Assembly: GCF_027912455.1 (NCBI RefSeq)
Contig: NZ_CP115446.1
Coordinates: forward strand, 1,883,501-1,947,500
Length of the DNA stretch: 64,000 nucleotides
Source: Aurantiacibacter sp. MUD61
GTDB lineage: Bacteria; Pseudomonadota; Alphaproteobacteria; Sphingomonadales; Sphingomonadaceae
Direction: 5' to 3'
Positions 9,448 to 17,449 of this stretch are shown one piece after another. The notes below the pieces were generated by a model. The model had not been told where the DNA came from. It saw nothing but the letters and a program-made list of their open reading frames with translations, and did not search any database. Within the stretch, counting starts at the first letter, position 1. Each line of letters opens with the position of its first letter. The position numbers and the translations under genes are program-made.

Positions 9448-9917
9448 AGCGCGGATTGGCAGACAAGGCATCGGACATCCTCGTCCGTCTGGGCGCAGCC
9501 GGACTGGTGTTGATGACGGCAGTGATCAGCTGGCAGGTCTTCGGTCGCTTCATTCTCGAAGCAAGCCCGTCATGGTCCGAGCAAACGGCGATGCTGCTGA
9601 TGATCTGGTACGTCTTCCTCGCCGCCGCCGCTGGCGTGTGGGAACGGTTTCACATCCGCATAGAACTGCTTGAGCGCAGCCTTTCGCCGCAAGGCATGAA
9701 GCGATTGCGCATCGGCATTCACCTGTTGATCGCGGTCTTCGGACTGATTTTCCTCATCTACGGAGCAATGCTCGCTTGGGAAGTGCGGGTTCATGTCATT
9801 CCCTCACTCGGGATCAGCCGCCTGTTTGCCTATCTGCCGATACCTTTTGCCGGATTGCTCATGGCGCTGTTTTCGCTCGCCCGGATCAGGGTGCGGCTGA
9901 GGGAGGGGGATAGCTGA
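9444..9917 (+). CDS. dctQ: TRAP transporter small membrane subunit DctQ
   Basis: A 157-residue inner-membrane protein with four predicted helices, the small subunit of a TRAP transporter. The ATG at 9444 overlaps the dctP stop as ATGA and has AGGAG upstream at 9433-9437. The signature stretch SPSWSEQTAMLLMIWYVFLAAAAGVWERFH at residues 33-62 is typical of DctQ proteins, with a conserved Trp and a Glu after SW. It overlaps the next gene as TGATG. This pattern of overlaps means dctP, dctQ and dctM are translationally coupled. Confidence 0.92.
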   Translation: MKRGLADKASDILVRLGAAGLVLMTAVISWQVFGRFILEASPSWSEQTAMLLMIWYVFLAAAAGVWERFHIRIELLERSLSPQGMKRLRIGIHLLIAVFGLIFLIYGAMLAWEVRVHVIPSLGISRLFAYLPIPFAGLLMALFSLARIRVRLREGDS

Positions 9918-11194
9918 TGGAAATCCTCGTCCTCTTCGGCGTGCTGTTGTTCCTGCTCGCAATCGGTGTGCCGGTCGCATTCGCGCTTTTCGGGGCGGCT
10001 CTGGCCACCTTTGCTGTCGCTGACATTCCTCTGATCGTCGCTGTGCAGCGCATGGCTGCCGGGATCAGCGTCTTCACCCTGATGGCGATACCCTTCTTCA
10101 TTTTCGCCGGAGATTTGATGTACCGAGCGGGGATAGCGGAGCGACTTGTCAGAGTTGCGGATGCGGCTTTCGGGCGGGTGCGCGGCGGTTTGGGTCTTGT
10201 CGATGTGGGCGCGAGCATGATGTTCGGCGCAGTCTCCGGCTCTGCCATTGCGAGTGCGTCTGCCATTGGCTCCACCATGGTCCCGCTGATGGACGAGAAG
10301 GGCTATGATCGCGATTTCGCGGTCAATGTCACCGTGACGGCCGCCATCGTCGGCCTGCTTATACCGCCCTCGCACAACATGATCATCTATGCTGCGGCAT
10401 CGGGCGGCGGCGTGTCGATTGGCGATCTGTTTCTTGCCGGCATCATTCCCGGCCTGATGACCGGTGCGATGCTGATGGTAACCACGTGGCTGGTCGCGCG
10501 GAGGCGCGGCTTGCCAAAAGGACATTTCCCTGGCTGGCGCGCATTTGTGCGGGCGTTGATCTACGCCATCCCGGGCCTGTTCACCGGCGTGCTCATCATG
10601 GGCGGCATTCTTTCCGGCATTTTCACGCCGACCGAAAGCTCGGCAATTGCAGTCGTATACACGGCCCTTGTCGGCACCTTCGTGTACCGCAGCCTCGGCT
10701 GGCAGGGTTTCTGGGAAGCGGCCCAGAAATCGGTGCGTACGGCGGCGATGGTGCTCTTTATCATCGCAGCTGCGACCGCCTTTGGCTTTGCGCTGGCCCT
10801 GTTGGAAGTGCCCGCAGCCTTGGCAGGTCTGATCGGCGCGATGACGGATAATCCGCTTCTCACGCTCCTCATTATCAATGTGATGCTGCTCCTGCTCGGC
10901 ACGTTTATGGACATGGCGCCGCTCATTGTCATCACCACGCCGATCTTCCTGCCGGTGGCTGCGGCAGCTGGCGTTGATCCAGTGCATTTCGGAATTATCC
11001 TGATGCTGAACCTCGGCATTGGCCTCGTCACCCCGCCTGTCGGATCGGTGCTGTTTGTCGGTTCTGCTGTCGGGCAAGTACCGTTCGAAGCGATGATCAA
11101 GACCATCTGGCCGTTCTATTTCACATTGATCGCGGCGCTGGTGATCGTGTCCTACGTGCCCGCCGTATCGCTGTGGTTGCCGCGCATGTTCTGA
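9917..11194 (+). CDS. dctM: TRAP transporter large permease subunit DctM
   Basis: A 425-residue polytopic permease of the DctM/SiaM family that uses a sodium or proton gradient. It begins MEILVLFGVLLFLLAIGVPVAF and contains the conserved AIPFFIFAGDLM, SGSAIASASAIGSTMVPLM and LLIPPSHNMIIYA. The late segment GIGLVTPPVGSVLFVGSAVG is also a family hallmark. Length is normal for the family. It is the last gene of the TRAP set; a LacI regulator gene begins 45 bp later. Confidence 0.94.
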   Translation: MEILVLFGVLLFLLAIGVPVAFALFGAALATFAVADIPLIVAVQRMAAGISVFTLMAIPFFIFAGDLMYRAGIAERLVRVADAAFGRVRGGLGLVDVGASMMFGAVSGSAIASASAIGSTMVPLMDEKGYDRDFAVNVTVTAAIVGLLIPPSHNMIIYAAASGGGVSIGDLFLAGIIPGLMTGAMLMVTTWLVARRRGLPKGHFPGWRAFVRALIYAIPGLFTGVLIMGGILSGIFTPTESSAIAVVYTALVGTFVYRSLGWQGFWEAAQKSVRTAAMVLFIIAAATAFGFALALLEVPAALAGLIGAMTDNPLLTLLIINVMLLLLGTFMDMAPLIVITTPIFLPVAAAAGVDPVHFGIILMLNLGIGLVTPPVGSVLFVGSAVGQVPFEAMIKTIWPFYFTLIAALVIVSYVPAVSLWLPRMF

Positions 11195-11238
11195 GCAGGG
11201 GGCTTGGCCAATGCGTTTTATCGCCATAAAGAACAGCG

Positions 11239-12261
11239 ATGGGCGACAGGGCTAAACCGACGATCAACGATGTGGCGCGTGTCGCCAATGTCTCCAAAAA
11301 GACGGTCAGCCGTGTCATCAACGATTCCCCGCTGCTGAGCGACAAGACCCGCGAAAAGGTGAAGGCGGTCATCAAGGATCTGGGCTTTGTGCCCAATCTG
11401 CAGGCCCGCGCATTGGCGCTCAAGCGCAATTTCATCATCGCGGTCATTCACGACAACCCCAATGCGCAGTTTCTGGTGAATGTGCAGCAGGGCGTGTTGG
11501 AAGGGATCGCCGATACGGAATTCGGCCTGATGGTGCAGCCGATCGATCGCAATTCGCCGACACTCGATGCAGACATTCGTGCTTTTATTGAGCGCCAGCG
11601 ACCGATGGGTGTGGTGATGCTACCGCCGATTTCGGGATACGAATCTGTCGCCGATATCTGCCGCGAAACCGGCACGCGCTACGTGCGCATGGGCTCTATC
11701 AAAATGGACGACGCGGCCAATGTGGTCAGTTCCAACGACCGCGAGGCCGTGCGTGACGCGGTCAGCTATCTGATCGACAAGGGGCATCGCCGTATCGCGC
11801 TGATCGGAGGGCCTGAAGGCTTTACCTCGCCCAAGGAACGGACGGCGGGTTTCCGCGAAGCCATGGCATCAGCAGGGCTCGAGGTGGATGAGAACCTTGT
11901 CCAGCCGGGCAAATACACTTTTGAATCGGGCGTCAGCGCAGCAGAAGCTCTGATGGCGCTCGACAATCCGCCGACCGCAATCTTTGCCTGCAATGACGAA
12001 ATGGCGATCGGGACGATGATTGCCTATCGCCGCAACGGGAAGCGGATACCGGAAGATATCTCGATCGTCGGCTTCGACGATACGCCGCTCTCCAGCCATG
12101 TCTGGCCCTCGCTCACCACGGTGCGCTGGCCGATAGTCGAAATGGCGCGCACCGCTGCGAAGAAGCTTTTGTCAGCTCCGCCTGTGGCCGAGGACGAGCC
12201 GTGGCTCTTGCCCTCACGCCTGATCGAGCGCGGCTCCGTCGTCCCGCCACAAGGCAGCTAG
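11239..12261 (+). CDS. LacI-family transcriptional regulator
   Basis: A 340-residue LacI/GalR repressor. The N-terminal helix-turn-helix [22 protein letters not shown] is at residues 7-28, followed by the hinge helix [10 protein letters not shown] and a periplasmic-binding-protein-like effector domain ([44 protein letters not shown]). It sits between the TRAP genes and the isomerase gene. The matching operators at 4702, 4724 and 12317 have the form expected of this family and flank this gene, so it is the natural candidate to bind them. The inducer is probably an intermediate of uronate breakdown such as KDG. That is inference. Confidence 0.93.
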   Translation: MGDRAKPTINDVARVANVSKKTVSRVINDSPLLSDKTREKVKAVIKDLGFVPNLQARALALKRNFIIAVIHDNPNAQFLVNVQQGVLEGIADTEFGLMVQPIDRNSPTLDADIRAFIERQRPMGVVMLPPISGYESVADICRETGTRYVRMGSIKMDDAANVVSSNDREAVRDAVSYLIDKGHRRIALIGGPEGFTSPKERTAGFREAMASAGLEVDENLVQPGKYTFESGVSAAEALMALDNPPTAIFACNDEMAIGTMIAYRRNGKRIPEDISIVGFDDTPLSSHVWPSLTTVRWPIVEMARTAAKKLLSAPPVAEDEPWLLPSRLIERGSVVPPQGS

Positions 12262-12316
12262 GACCGCAACACTCAAGATGCTGGCGACAATCAGAAATGC
12301 CCCTTGCATCCCATTA

Positions 12317-12330
12317 TGACACCGGTTACC
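12317..12330. promoter_or_regulatory. LacI-type operator copy 3
   Basis: The 14-mer TGACACCGGTTACC is the exact reverse complement of copy 2. It lies 71 bp upstream of the isomerase start, just after a possible -35 (TTGCAT at 12304-12309), so a bound repressor would cover the promoter. It would control the isomerase, dehydrogenase, kinase and lyase genes downstream. Confidence 0.75.
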
Positions 12331-12400
12331 TAAGCGCTATGAAACGCGCGCGTGTCAGCGAATGATGCCGCCTCACACCGATCGGAAAGAGACAGCCATT

Positions 12401-13033
12401 ATGAAAATCGCCCTTATCATCGAAAACAGCCAGGCAGCGAAGAACTCGATTGTGCACGATGCACTGACCTCGGTCGCTGAACCGCTGGGTCATGAAGTCC
12501 ATCATTACGGCATGTATACGCCCGAGGATGCGGCGCATCTGACGTACAATATGAACGGAATTCTCAGCGGCATCCTGCTAAATTCCGGCGCGGCGGATTT
12601 CGTTGTCACCGGTTGCGGTACGGGCATGGGCTCCATGCTTGCCTGTAACGCGATGCCGGGTGTGTTCTGCGGCCTGGTGATCGATCCGACGGACGCTTTC
12701 CTCTTCGCGCAGATCAATGACGGCAATGCGATCGCCATGCCCTATGCCAAAGGCTTCGGCTGGGCGGCGGAACTCAATCTGCAGGATTGCTATCGCAAGC
12801 TCTTCGAGGGCGAAAGCGGTGTCGGTTATCCGAAAGAGCGGGCAGCAGTGATGAAGAAAAATCGCGGTATCCTGGCGGATATGAAGAAGGTCACCTGCCA
12901 CGACATGCTGACCGTCCTGAAGAATGTCGATCAGGAAATGCTCAAAACCGCCATCTCGGGTGAGCGGTTTGCCGAATATTTCTACCCCAATTGCCAGGAT
13001 GACGCGATCGCCGATTACCTCCGCAGTCTTTGA
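12401..13033 (+). CDS. RpiB/LacAB-family isomerase, DhuI-like (unsaturated-uronate ketol isomerase)
   Basis: A 210-residue protein of the RpiB/LacA/LacB sugar-isomerase superfamily. It starts MKIALIIENSQAAKN and carries the conserved turn VVTGCGTGMGSMLACNAMPGVFCGL at residues 66-90. True RpiB enzymes are about 150 residues. The longer C-terminal part fits the DhuI group, reported in streptococci to isomerise 4-deoxy-L-threo-5-hexosulose uronate. The start at 12401 is supported by GGAAAGAGA upstream; an ATG at 12362 is less likely. It is followed by a KduD-like SDR and a KDG kinase, the exact next two steps. Assignment to this reaction is by family and gene order. Confidence 0.8.
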   Translation: MKIALIIENSQAAKNSIVHDALTSVAEPLGHEVHHYGMYTPEDAAHLTYNMNGILSGILLNSGAADFVVTGCGTGMGSMLACNAMPGVFCGLVIDPTDAFLFAQINDGNAIAMPYAKGFGWAAELNLQDCYRKLFEGESGVGYPKERAAVMKKNRGILADMKKVTCHDMLTVLKNVDQEMLKTAISGERFAEYFYPNCQDDAIADYLRSL

Positions 13034-13062
13034 TCGACGCGCAATCAGGGGAGGACCAGAAA

Positions 13063-13821
13063 ATGGCAGGCAAAGCATTCGATCTGAGCGGTAAGGTCGC
13101 GATCGTGACCGGTGCAAATACCGGCATCGGACAGGGCATCGCCGTGGCACTGGCAGAGGCAGGCGCGGATATCGCGATCGTCACGCGTTCCGATGCGTCA
13201 GATACGGCAAACAAGATCACTGCGCTGGGTCGCCGGGCGCACATCATCATCGCCGACCTTTCCAGCATCGAGCCATGCCAGCGTATCGTGGATGAGACGC
13301 TGGACACATTTGGCCGGCTGGACATTTTGGTGAACAATGCCGGCATCATCCGGCGCGATGACGCTCTCGATTTCAGCGAAGAGGATTGGGACGCGGTCGT
13401 CGACACCAATCTCAAGGTCCTGTTCTTCCTGTGCCAAGCGGCCGGGCGGCATATGGTGGAGCAGAAGAGCGGCTCGATCATTAACATCGCGTCGATGCTG
13501 ACGTTTCAGGGCGGCATTCGCGTGCCCAGCTACACCGCTTCCAAAAGCGGCGTGGGCGGCCTCACCAAGCTTTTGGCCAATGAATGGGCCTCGCACGGCG
13601 TGAACGTCAATGCGATCGCGCCCGGTTATATCGCGACCAACAATACCGCCGCTTTGCAGGCGGATGAGACGCGCAATCGGCAGATCATGGAGCGCATTCC
13701 CGCTGGCCGTTGGGGCGATCCAGAGGACATTGGCGGGGCAGCGGTCTTCCTCGCCTCGGATGCGGCGCGCTATGTTCAGGGCCATATACTGGCCGTCGAT
13801 GGCGGCTGGCTTGCGCGGTAA
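13063..13821 (+). CDS. kduD: SDR dehydrogenase, KduD/DhuD-like
   Basis: A 252-residue short-chain dehydrogenase predicted to reduce 3-deoxy-D-glycero-2,5-hexodiulosonate to 2-keto-3-deoxygluconate with NAD(P)H. The cofactor loop TGANTGIG is at residues 16-23 and NNAG at 91-94. The catalytic S144, Y157 and K161 are in place. The start follows GGGAGGA at about 13049. The stop codon overlaps the start of the kinase gene as TAATG, so the two are coupled. The opening DLSGKVAIVTGANTGIGQG and the IINIASMLTFQGG motif match 2-deoxy-D-gluconate 3-dehydrogenase (KduD) proteins. Confidence 0.87.
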   Translation: MAGKAFDLSGKVAIVTGANTGIGQGIAVALAEAGADIAIVTRSDASDTANKITALGRRAHIIIADLSSIEPCQRIVDETLDTFGRLDILVNNAGIIRRDDALDFSEEDWDAVVDTNLKVLFFLCQAAGRHMVEQKSGSIINIASMLTFQGGIRVPSYTASKSGVGGLTKLLANEWASHGVNVNAIAPGYIATNNTAALQADETRNRQIMERIPAGRWGDPEDIGGAAVFLASDAARYVQGHILAVDGGWLAR

Positions 13822-14834
13822 TGCAGGGCCTGATCGCATGCTTTGGTGAAGTGCTGCTGCGGTTTGCCCCGCGTGGCGGCGCGAGCCTCCGTGACACGCA
13901 TGGGCTCGACCTGCATGTCGGCGGTGCGGAAGCGAATGTGGCGGTGGGCCTAGCTAATCTGGGGCTTGCGACACGAATGATCACCATCTTGCCGGAGAAT
14001 GATCTCGGCATGCTGGCGCGCAAGCAACTTGCGGCGCAGGGCGTCGACTGTTCCGGGATTGGTAGCGGAGCAGGGCGCATGGGAAGCTATTTCGCTACGC
14101 CCGCGATCGGTGTGCGGCGTGGTGACGTGTTGTATGACCGTGCGGACAGTGCCTTTGCCCGTTTCGCGGCAGACAATTTTGACCCTGAAGCCGCGCTTGA
14201 AGGCGCGCGGCACCTGCACCTTTCCGGCATTTCTCTTGCTGTCAGTGAGACTGCGTCCAGTGCTACGCGCGCACTCGCAAAAGCGGCCAAGACGCGCGGT
14301 CTTACGTTGTCTGTCGATGGCAATTATCGGCCCTCGCTGTGGGAGGTCGCAGGCCGTGACCCACGCCCGGCGATCGCCGAGCTGGTGGCGCAGGCCGACC
14401 TCTTTTTTGGCAATCACAAGGATGTGTCGCTTTTGCTGAATGCGGAGTTTCCCGGTGACGGCGAAGATCGGCGCCGCGCAGCTGCCGAGGCCTTGCTGAG
14501 CGAATTTCGCAATCTCTCCACCATCGCCTCGACCGCGCGGCATGTCGATGAGCATGGCGCACACCATCTGGTCGGACGGATCGATATGCGAGAGGCGCAG
14601 GCCCAAAGCGCAACGCGCATTCTCGCGAATGTCGTAGATCGCATCGGCACGGGTGACGCATTCGCAGCGGGGGTGTTGTCCGGCTGGCTGGCCGACCCGG
14701 ACAACCTTTCGAATGCCATCGAGCGGGGCATGGCTTTGGCCGCGCTCAAACACTACACGCCGGGTGATTTCTCGCTTGCGACTGAAGCAGAACTGCGCGG
14801 CGCAATGGAGGGAGCAGCCGATGTTGCCCGCTAG
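13821..14834 (+). CDS. kdgK: 2-keto-3-deoxygluconate kinase (PfkB family), second copy
   Basis: A 337-residue PfkB kinase that would convert KDG to KDPG, feeding the Entner-Doudoroff aldolase. The N-terminus IACFGEVLLRFAPRG, the sugar-binding HVGGAEANVAVGLANLG and the C-terminal [13 protein letters not shown] with the catalytic Asp are all visible. The start codon overlaps the kduD stop. Its 3' end overlaps the start of the lyase gene by 14 bp. It is GC-rich like its neighbours, unlike the other KDG-type kinase at 1830. No KDPG aldolase gene is visible in the window. Confidence 0.9.
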   Translation: MQGLIACFGEVLLRFAPRGGASLRDTHGLDLHVGGAEANVAVGLANLGLATRMITILPENDLGMLARKQLAAQGVDCSGIGSGAGRMGSYFATPAIGVRRGDVLYDRADSAFARFAADNFDPEAALEGARHLHLSGISLAVSETASSATRALAKAAKTRGLTLSVDGNYRPSLWEVAGRDPRPAIAELVAQADLFFGNHKDVSLLLNAEFPGDGEDRRRAAAEALLSEFRNLSTIASTARHVDEHGAHHLVGRIDMREAQAQSATRILANVVDRIGTGDAFAAGVLSGWLADPDNLSNAIERGMALAALKHYTPGDFSLATEAELRGAMEGAADVAR

Positions 14835-16050
14835 AATTCTCGGCATCACGCTTGCGCTGTCACTGATCGCAACTCCCGCCCTGGGCCAAGAAACAGCGCC
14901 CATAGTCCCGCCACTCACGCCTACGGATGGCACCGCCCAATGTCGGGGCGTGCAGGGGTATGCAGAGGACTTCGGCGGGGCACGGACGTTCCTTTGGCGA
15001 CCCGTCTGGGTGCAATCTATCACTGCTGGAGATCATCGCGACGACATCATCGACGCGGGTGAGGCAGCGCTTGAACGCGGACCCTATTCCGTCACCGACA
15101 AGCCGCGCGTGCTGCCGGGCGCAACCGCAAATGACTACGCCTCCATCGGCCCCTACTGGTGGCCAGACCCATCGCAAAACGATGGCCTGCCGTACACGCG
15201 CCGCGATGGCGAAGTGAATCCGGAGCGTGACGGGCCGGAGTTTGACAAGGCTCGCCTGCGCGCACTGTCGGAGGATGTGCGTGAACTTTCACTGGCCTAT
15301 CACGCAACGCAGGATGCGCGTTTCGCCGAACATGCAGCGATGCTCCTGCGCGCGTGGTTCATCACGCCCGAAACGCGGATGAATCCCAATTTCGATTATG
15401 CGCAGGGCATTCCGGGCCGGGTGGACGGCAGGGGCGAGGGCATTATCGAAGCATCTCACCTTTCGACCATTCTGGAGGCGGAAGGCCTGATCGCGCCATC
15501 AGGAGCCCTGAGCGGTGACGAACGCGCAGCAATGCGCAATTGGTATCGCGATTTCGTGATCTGGATGGCCACCAGCGAAAATGGCGAACATGAAATGACG
15601 AAGCGCAACAATCACGGCGTGTTCTTCGATTTCTACCTCGCGCATTTCGCGCTTTATGCTGGCGCTGCTGAGCCTGCGAGCAATGTGGTAGAGGCCTTTC
15701 CGGAATACCGCTTAGGCGTGCAGATGGACCGGCAAGGTCGCTTCATCGAGGAATTGTCCCGCACCCGCAGCTGGCACTATTCGCATTACGTGGTGGATGG
15801 CGCTGCACGGCTCGCCACGATTGCAGAATGCCTGTCGCTCGATCTGTGGAATGCGGAGCTTGAAGACGGGCGGAGCCTGCAAACTGCCTATACCTTCCTG
15901 CAGCGCTATGCCGCCACGCCGGGCAGCTGGCCGTTCCCGGATACCGATCTGGAGCGGGGACGGGTGGACCGAATGATCGATCGATCGCAGCGCATCTCGG
16001 CGCTCTACGCTCGCGATAGTGCACTGGCCGATCCGGAATATCTGCCCTGA
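14821..16050 (+). CDS. Alginate_lyase-domain polysaccharide lyase, PL38-like (glucuronan/cellouronate or alginate)
   Basis: A 409-residue exported lyase with an (alpha/alpha) toroid fold expected from its family (Pfam Alginate_lyase). The signal peptide is about 22 residues ending TPALGQ. The motif GPYWWPDP at residues 110-117 and KRNNHGVFFDFY at 261-272 carry the Asn and His typical of the active site in PL5/PL38-type enzymes. A Tyr/His-rich SWHYSHYVVDGAARLA follows near residue 325. The start at 14821 follows GGAGGGAG within the end of the kinase gene. PL38 includes cellouronate lyase of Brevundimonas and alginate-active members, so the polymer cannot be named from sequence. It would generate unsaturated uronates for the enzymes encoded upstream. 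Confidence 0.82.
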   Translation: MLPARILGITLALSLIATPALGQETAPIVPPLTPTDGTAQCRGVQGYAEDFGGARTFLWRPVWVQSITAGDHRDDIIDAGEAALERGPYSVTDKPRVLPGATANDYASIGPYWWPDPSQNDGLPYTRRDGEVNPERDGPEFDKARLRALSEDVRELSLAYHATQDARFAEHAAMLLRAWFITPETRMNPNFDYAQGIPGRVDGRGEGIIEASHLSTILEAEGLIAPSGALSGDERAAMRNWYRDFVIWMATSENGEHEMTKRNNHGVFFDFYLAHFALYAGAAEPASNVVEAFPEYRLGVQMDRQGRFIEELSRTRSWHYSHYVVDGAARLATIAECLSLDLWNAELEDGRSLQTAYTFLQRYAATPGSWPFPDTDLERGRVDRMIDRSQRISALYARDSALADPEYLP

Positions 16051-16152
16051 CGCCAGACTGTTCGGGTCTGCCACCCGTACTCCTTGTTTCAGGAACCCGA
16101 TACTGCTCTGATGGCTTGATGCCGCGTGCAGGCAACGATCTCCGAGGAACTT

Positions 16153-17373
16153 ATGGCCGACAAAACTTACGACATCATCATTTATGGAGCGACCAGCTTC
16201 GTCGGCCAGATCGTCACTCGCTATATGCATGAGCAGTTCGCGGGCAGCGATATGCGTTGGGCCATCGCCGGCCGGTCGCCGGACAAATTGCAACAGGTCA
16301 GGGATGAAATCGGCTTGCAGGGCGTCGCCATGATCACCGCCGACGCGAAGGACAAGCCCGCGCTGGAGACCATGTGCGCGCAGGGCAATACGATCATCTC
16401 AACGGTGGGGCCTTACGCGCTCTACGGAGATTTGTTGGTGGAGGTCTGCGCCGAAAGCGGCACGCACTATTGCGACCTGACCGGCGAACCGCACTGGATT
16501 CGCAAAATGCAGGATCGCTATGAGGCGACCGCCAAGCAAAGCGGTGCGCGCATCGTGCATTGCTGCGGCTTTGACTCGATCCCGTCGGACATGGGCGTCC
16601 TGTTCCTACAGAACCATGCGCTCAAAACCCATGGCGAGGCATGCGAGAGGATCAACATGCGCGTGGCCAAGGCGAAGGGCGGCGCGTCGGGTGGGACCAT
16701 CGCCAGTATGACCAACATGGTCAAGGAAGCTTCCAGCAATCCCGAACTGCGGCGACAATTGAAAAATCCCTACAGCCTTTGTCCGCCAGATCATGACTTT
16801 ACAGTCCGCCAGCCGAACGTCGGCATGGAATATGACGAGCGCTTCGGCAGCTGGATTGCGCCTTTCATCATGGCGGCCATCAATACGCGCGTGGTTCATC
16901 GTTCCAACGCGCTCAGCGGCAATGCCTATGGCACGCAGTTTCGCTATGAAGAAGCGATGGCGACCGGGAAGGGCAGCAAAGGAAAGCGGCGCGCGCGGCT
17001 GACCAAATGGGGGCTGGGAGCGCTGACTGCTGGCCTTGCCATACCGCCCGTCCGCTGGGTGATGGAATCCTTCATCCTTCCCAAACCGGGGGAGGGGCCG
17101 AGCGAGAAAGTACAGCGCGAAGGGCACTTCAATCTGGTCTTCCTCGGGACCACGCCATCTGGCGAAAAGCTGCGTTGTCGCGTCACCGGCGATCGCGATC
17201 CGGGCTACGGTTCGACAGCTAAAATGCTGTCGCAGGCCGCTGCGTGTCTCGCCAAAGATGTGCCTGATGATGCGGCTGGCGGCTTCTGGACCCCGGCAAC
17301 GCTGCTCGGCGACAAGCTCATCACGCGACTTCAGGACCATGCCGGGCTGACTTTCGAGATCGAACCGGAATAA
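16153..17373 (+). CDS. Saccharopine dehydrogenase-like / trans-acting enoyl reductase family protein
   Basis: A 406-residue NAD(P)-dependent oxidoreductase of the saccharopine-dehydrogenase-like (SCCPDH / trans-acting enoyl reductase) family. The Rossmann start YDIIIYGATSFVGQ at residues 6-19 and the central YCDLTGEPHWIRKM and HCCGFDSIPSDMG are characteristic. A hydrophobic stretch near residues 290-305 (LGALTAGLAIPPVRWVM) could be membrane associated, as in relatives acting on lipids. The ATG at 16153 has GAGGAA just upstream; the GTG at 16126 is an alternative. It is 103 bp after the lyase gene and probably not part of the uronate pathway. Substrate is unknown. Confidence 0.8.
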   Translation: MADKTYDIIIYGATSFVGQIVTRYMHEQFAGSDMRWAIAGRSPDKLQQVRDEIGLQGVAMITADAKDKPALETMCAQGNTIISTVGPYALYGDLLVEVCAESGTHYCDLTGEPHWIRKMQDRYEATAKQSGARIVHCCGFDSIPSDMGVLFLQNHALKTHGEACERINMRVAKAKGGASGGTIASMTNMVKEASSNPELRRQLKNPYSLCPPDHDFTVRQPNVGMEYDERFGSWIAPFIMAAINTRVVHRSNALSGNAYGTQFRYEEAMATGKGSKGKRRARLTKWGLGALTAGLAIPPVRWVMESFILPKPGEGPSEKVQREGHFNLVFLGTTPSGEKLRCRVTGDRDPGYGSTAKMLSQAAACLAKDVPDDAAGGFWTPATLLGDKLITRLQDHAGLTFEIEPE

Positions 17374-17449
17374 TTCCGAGGGTCTCAACTTAACCCATTA
17401 TCAACCATGAGCGGGCATGCATCTGAGCCTATCTTACTGGCTGGGTGCA

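Noticed and set aside
9830..11227. 465-codon minus-strand frame opposite dctM
   Set aside because: Composition is that of an antisense shadow (very rich in His, Arg, Gln, Asp); dctM is certain.
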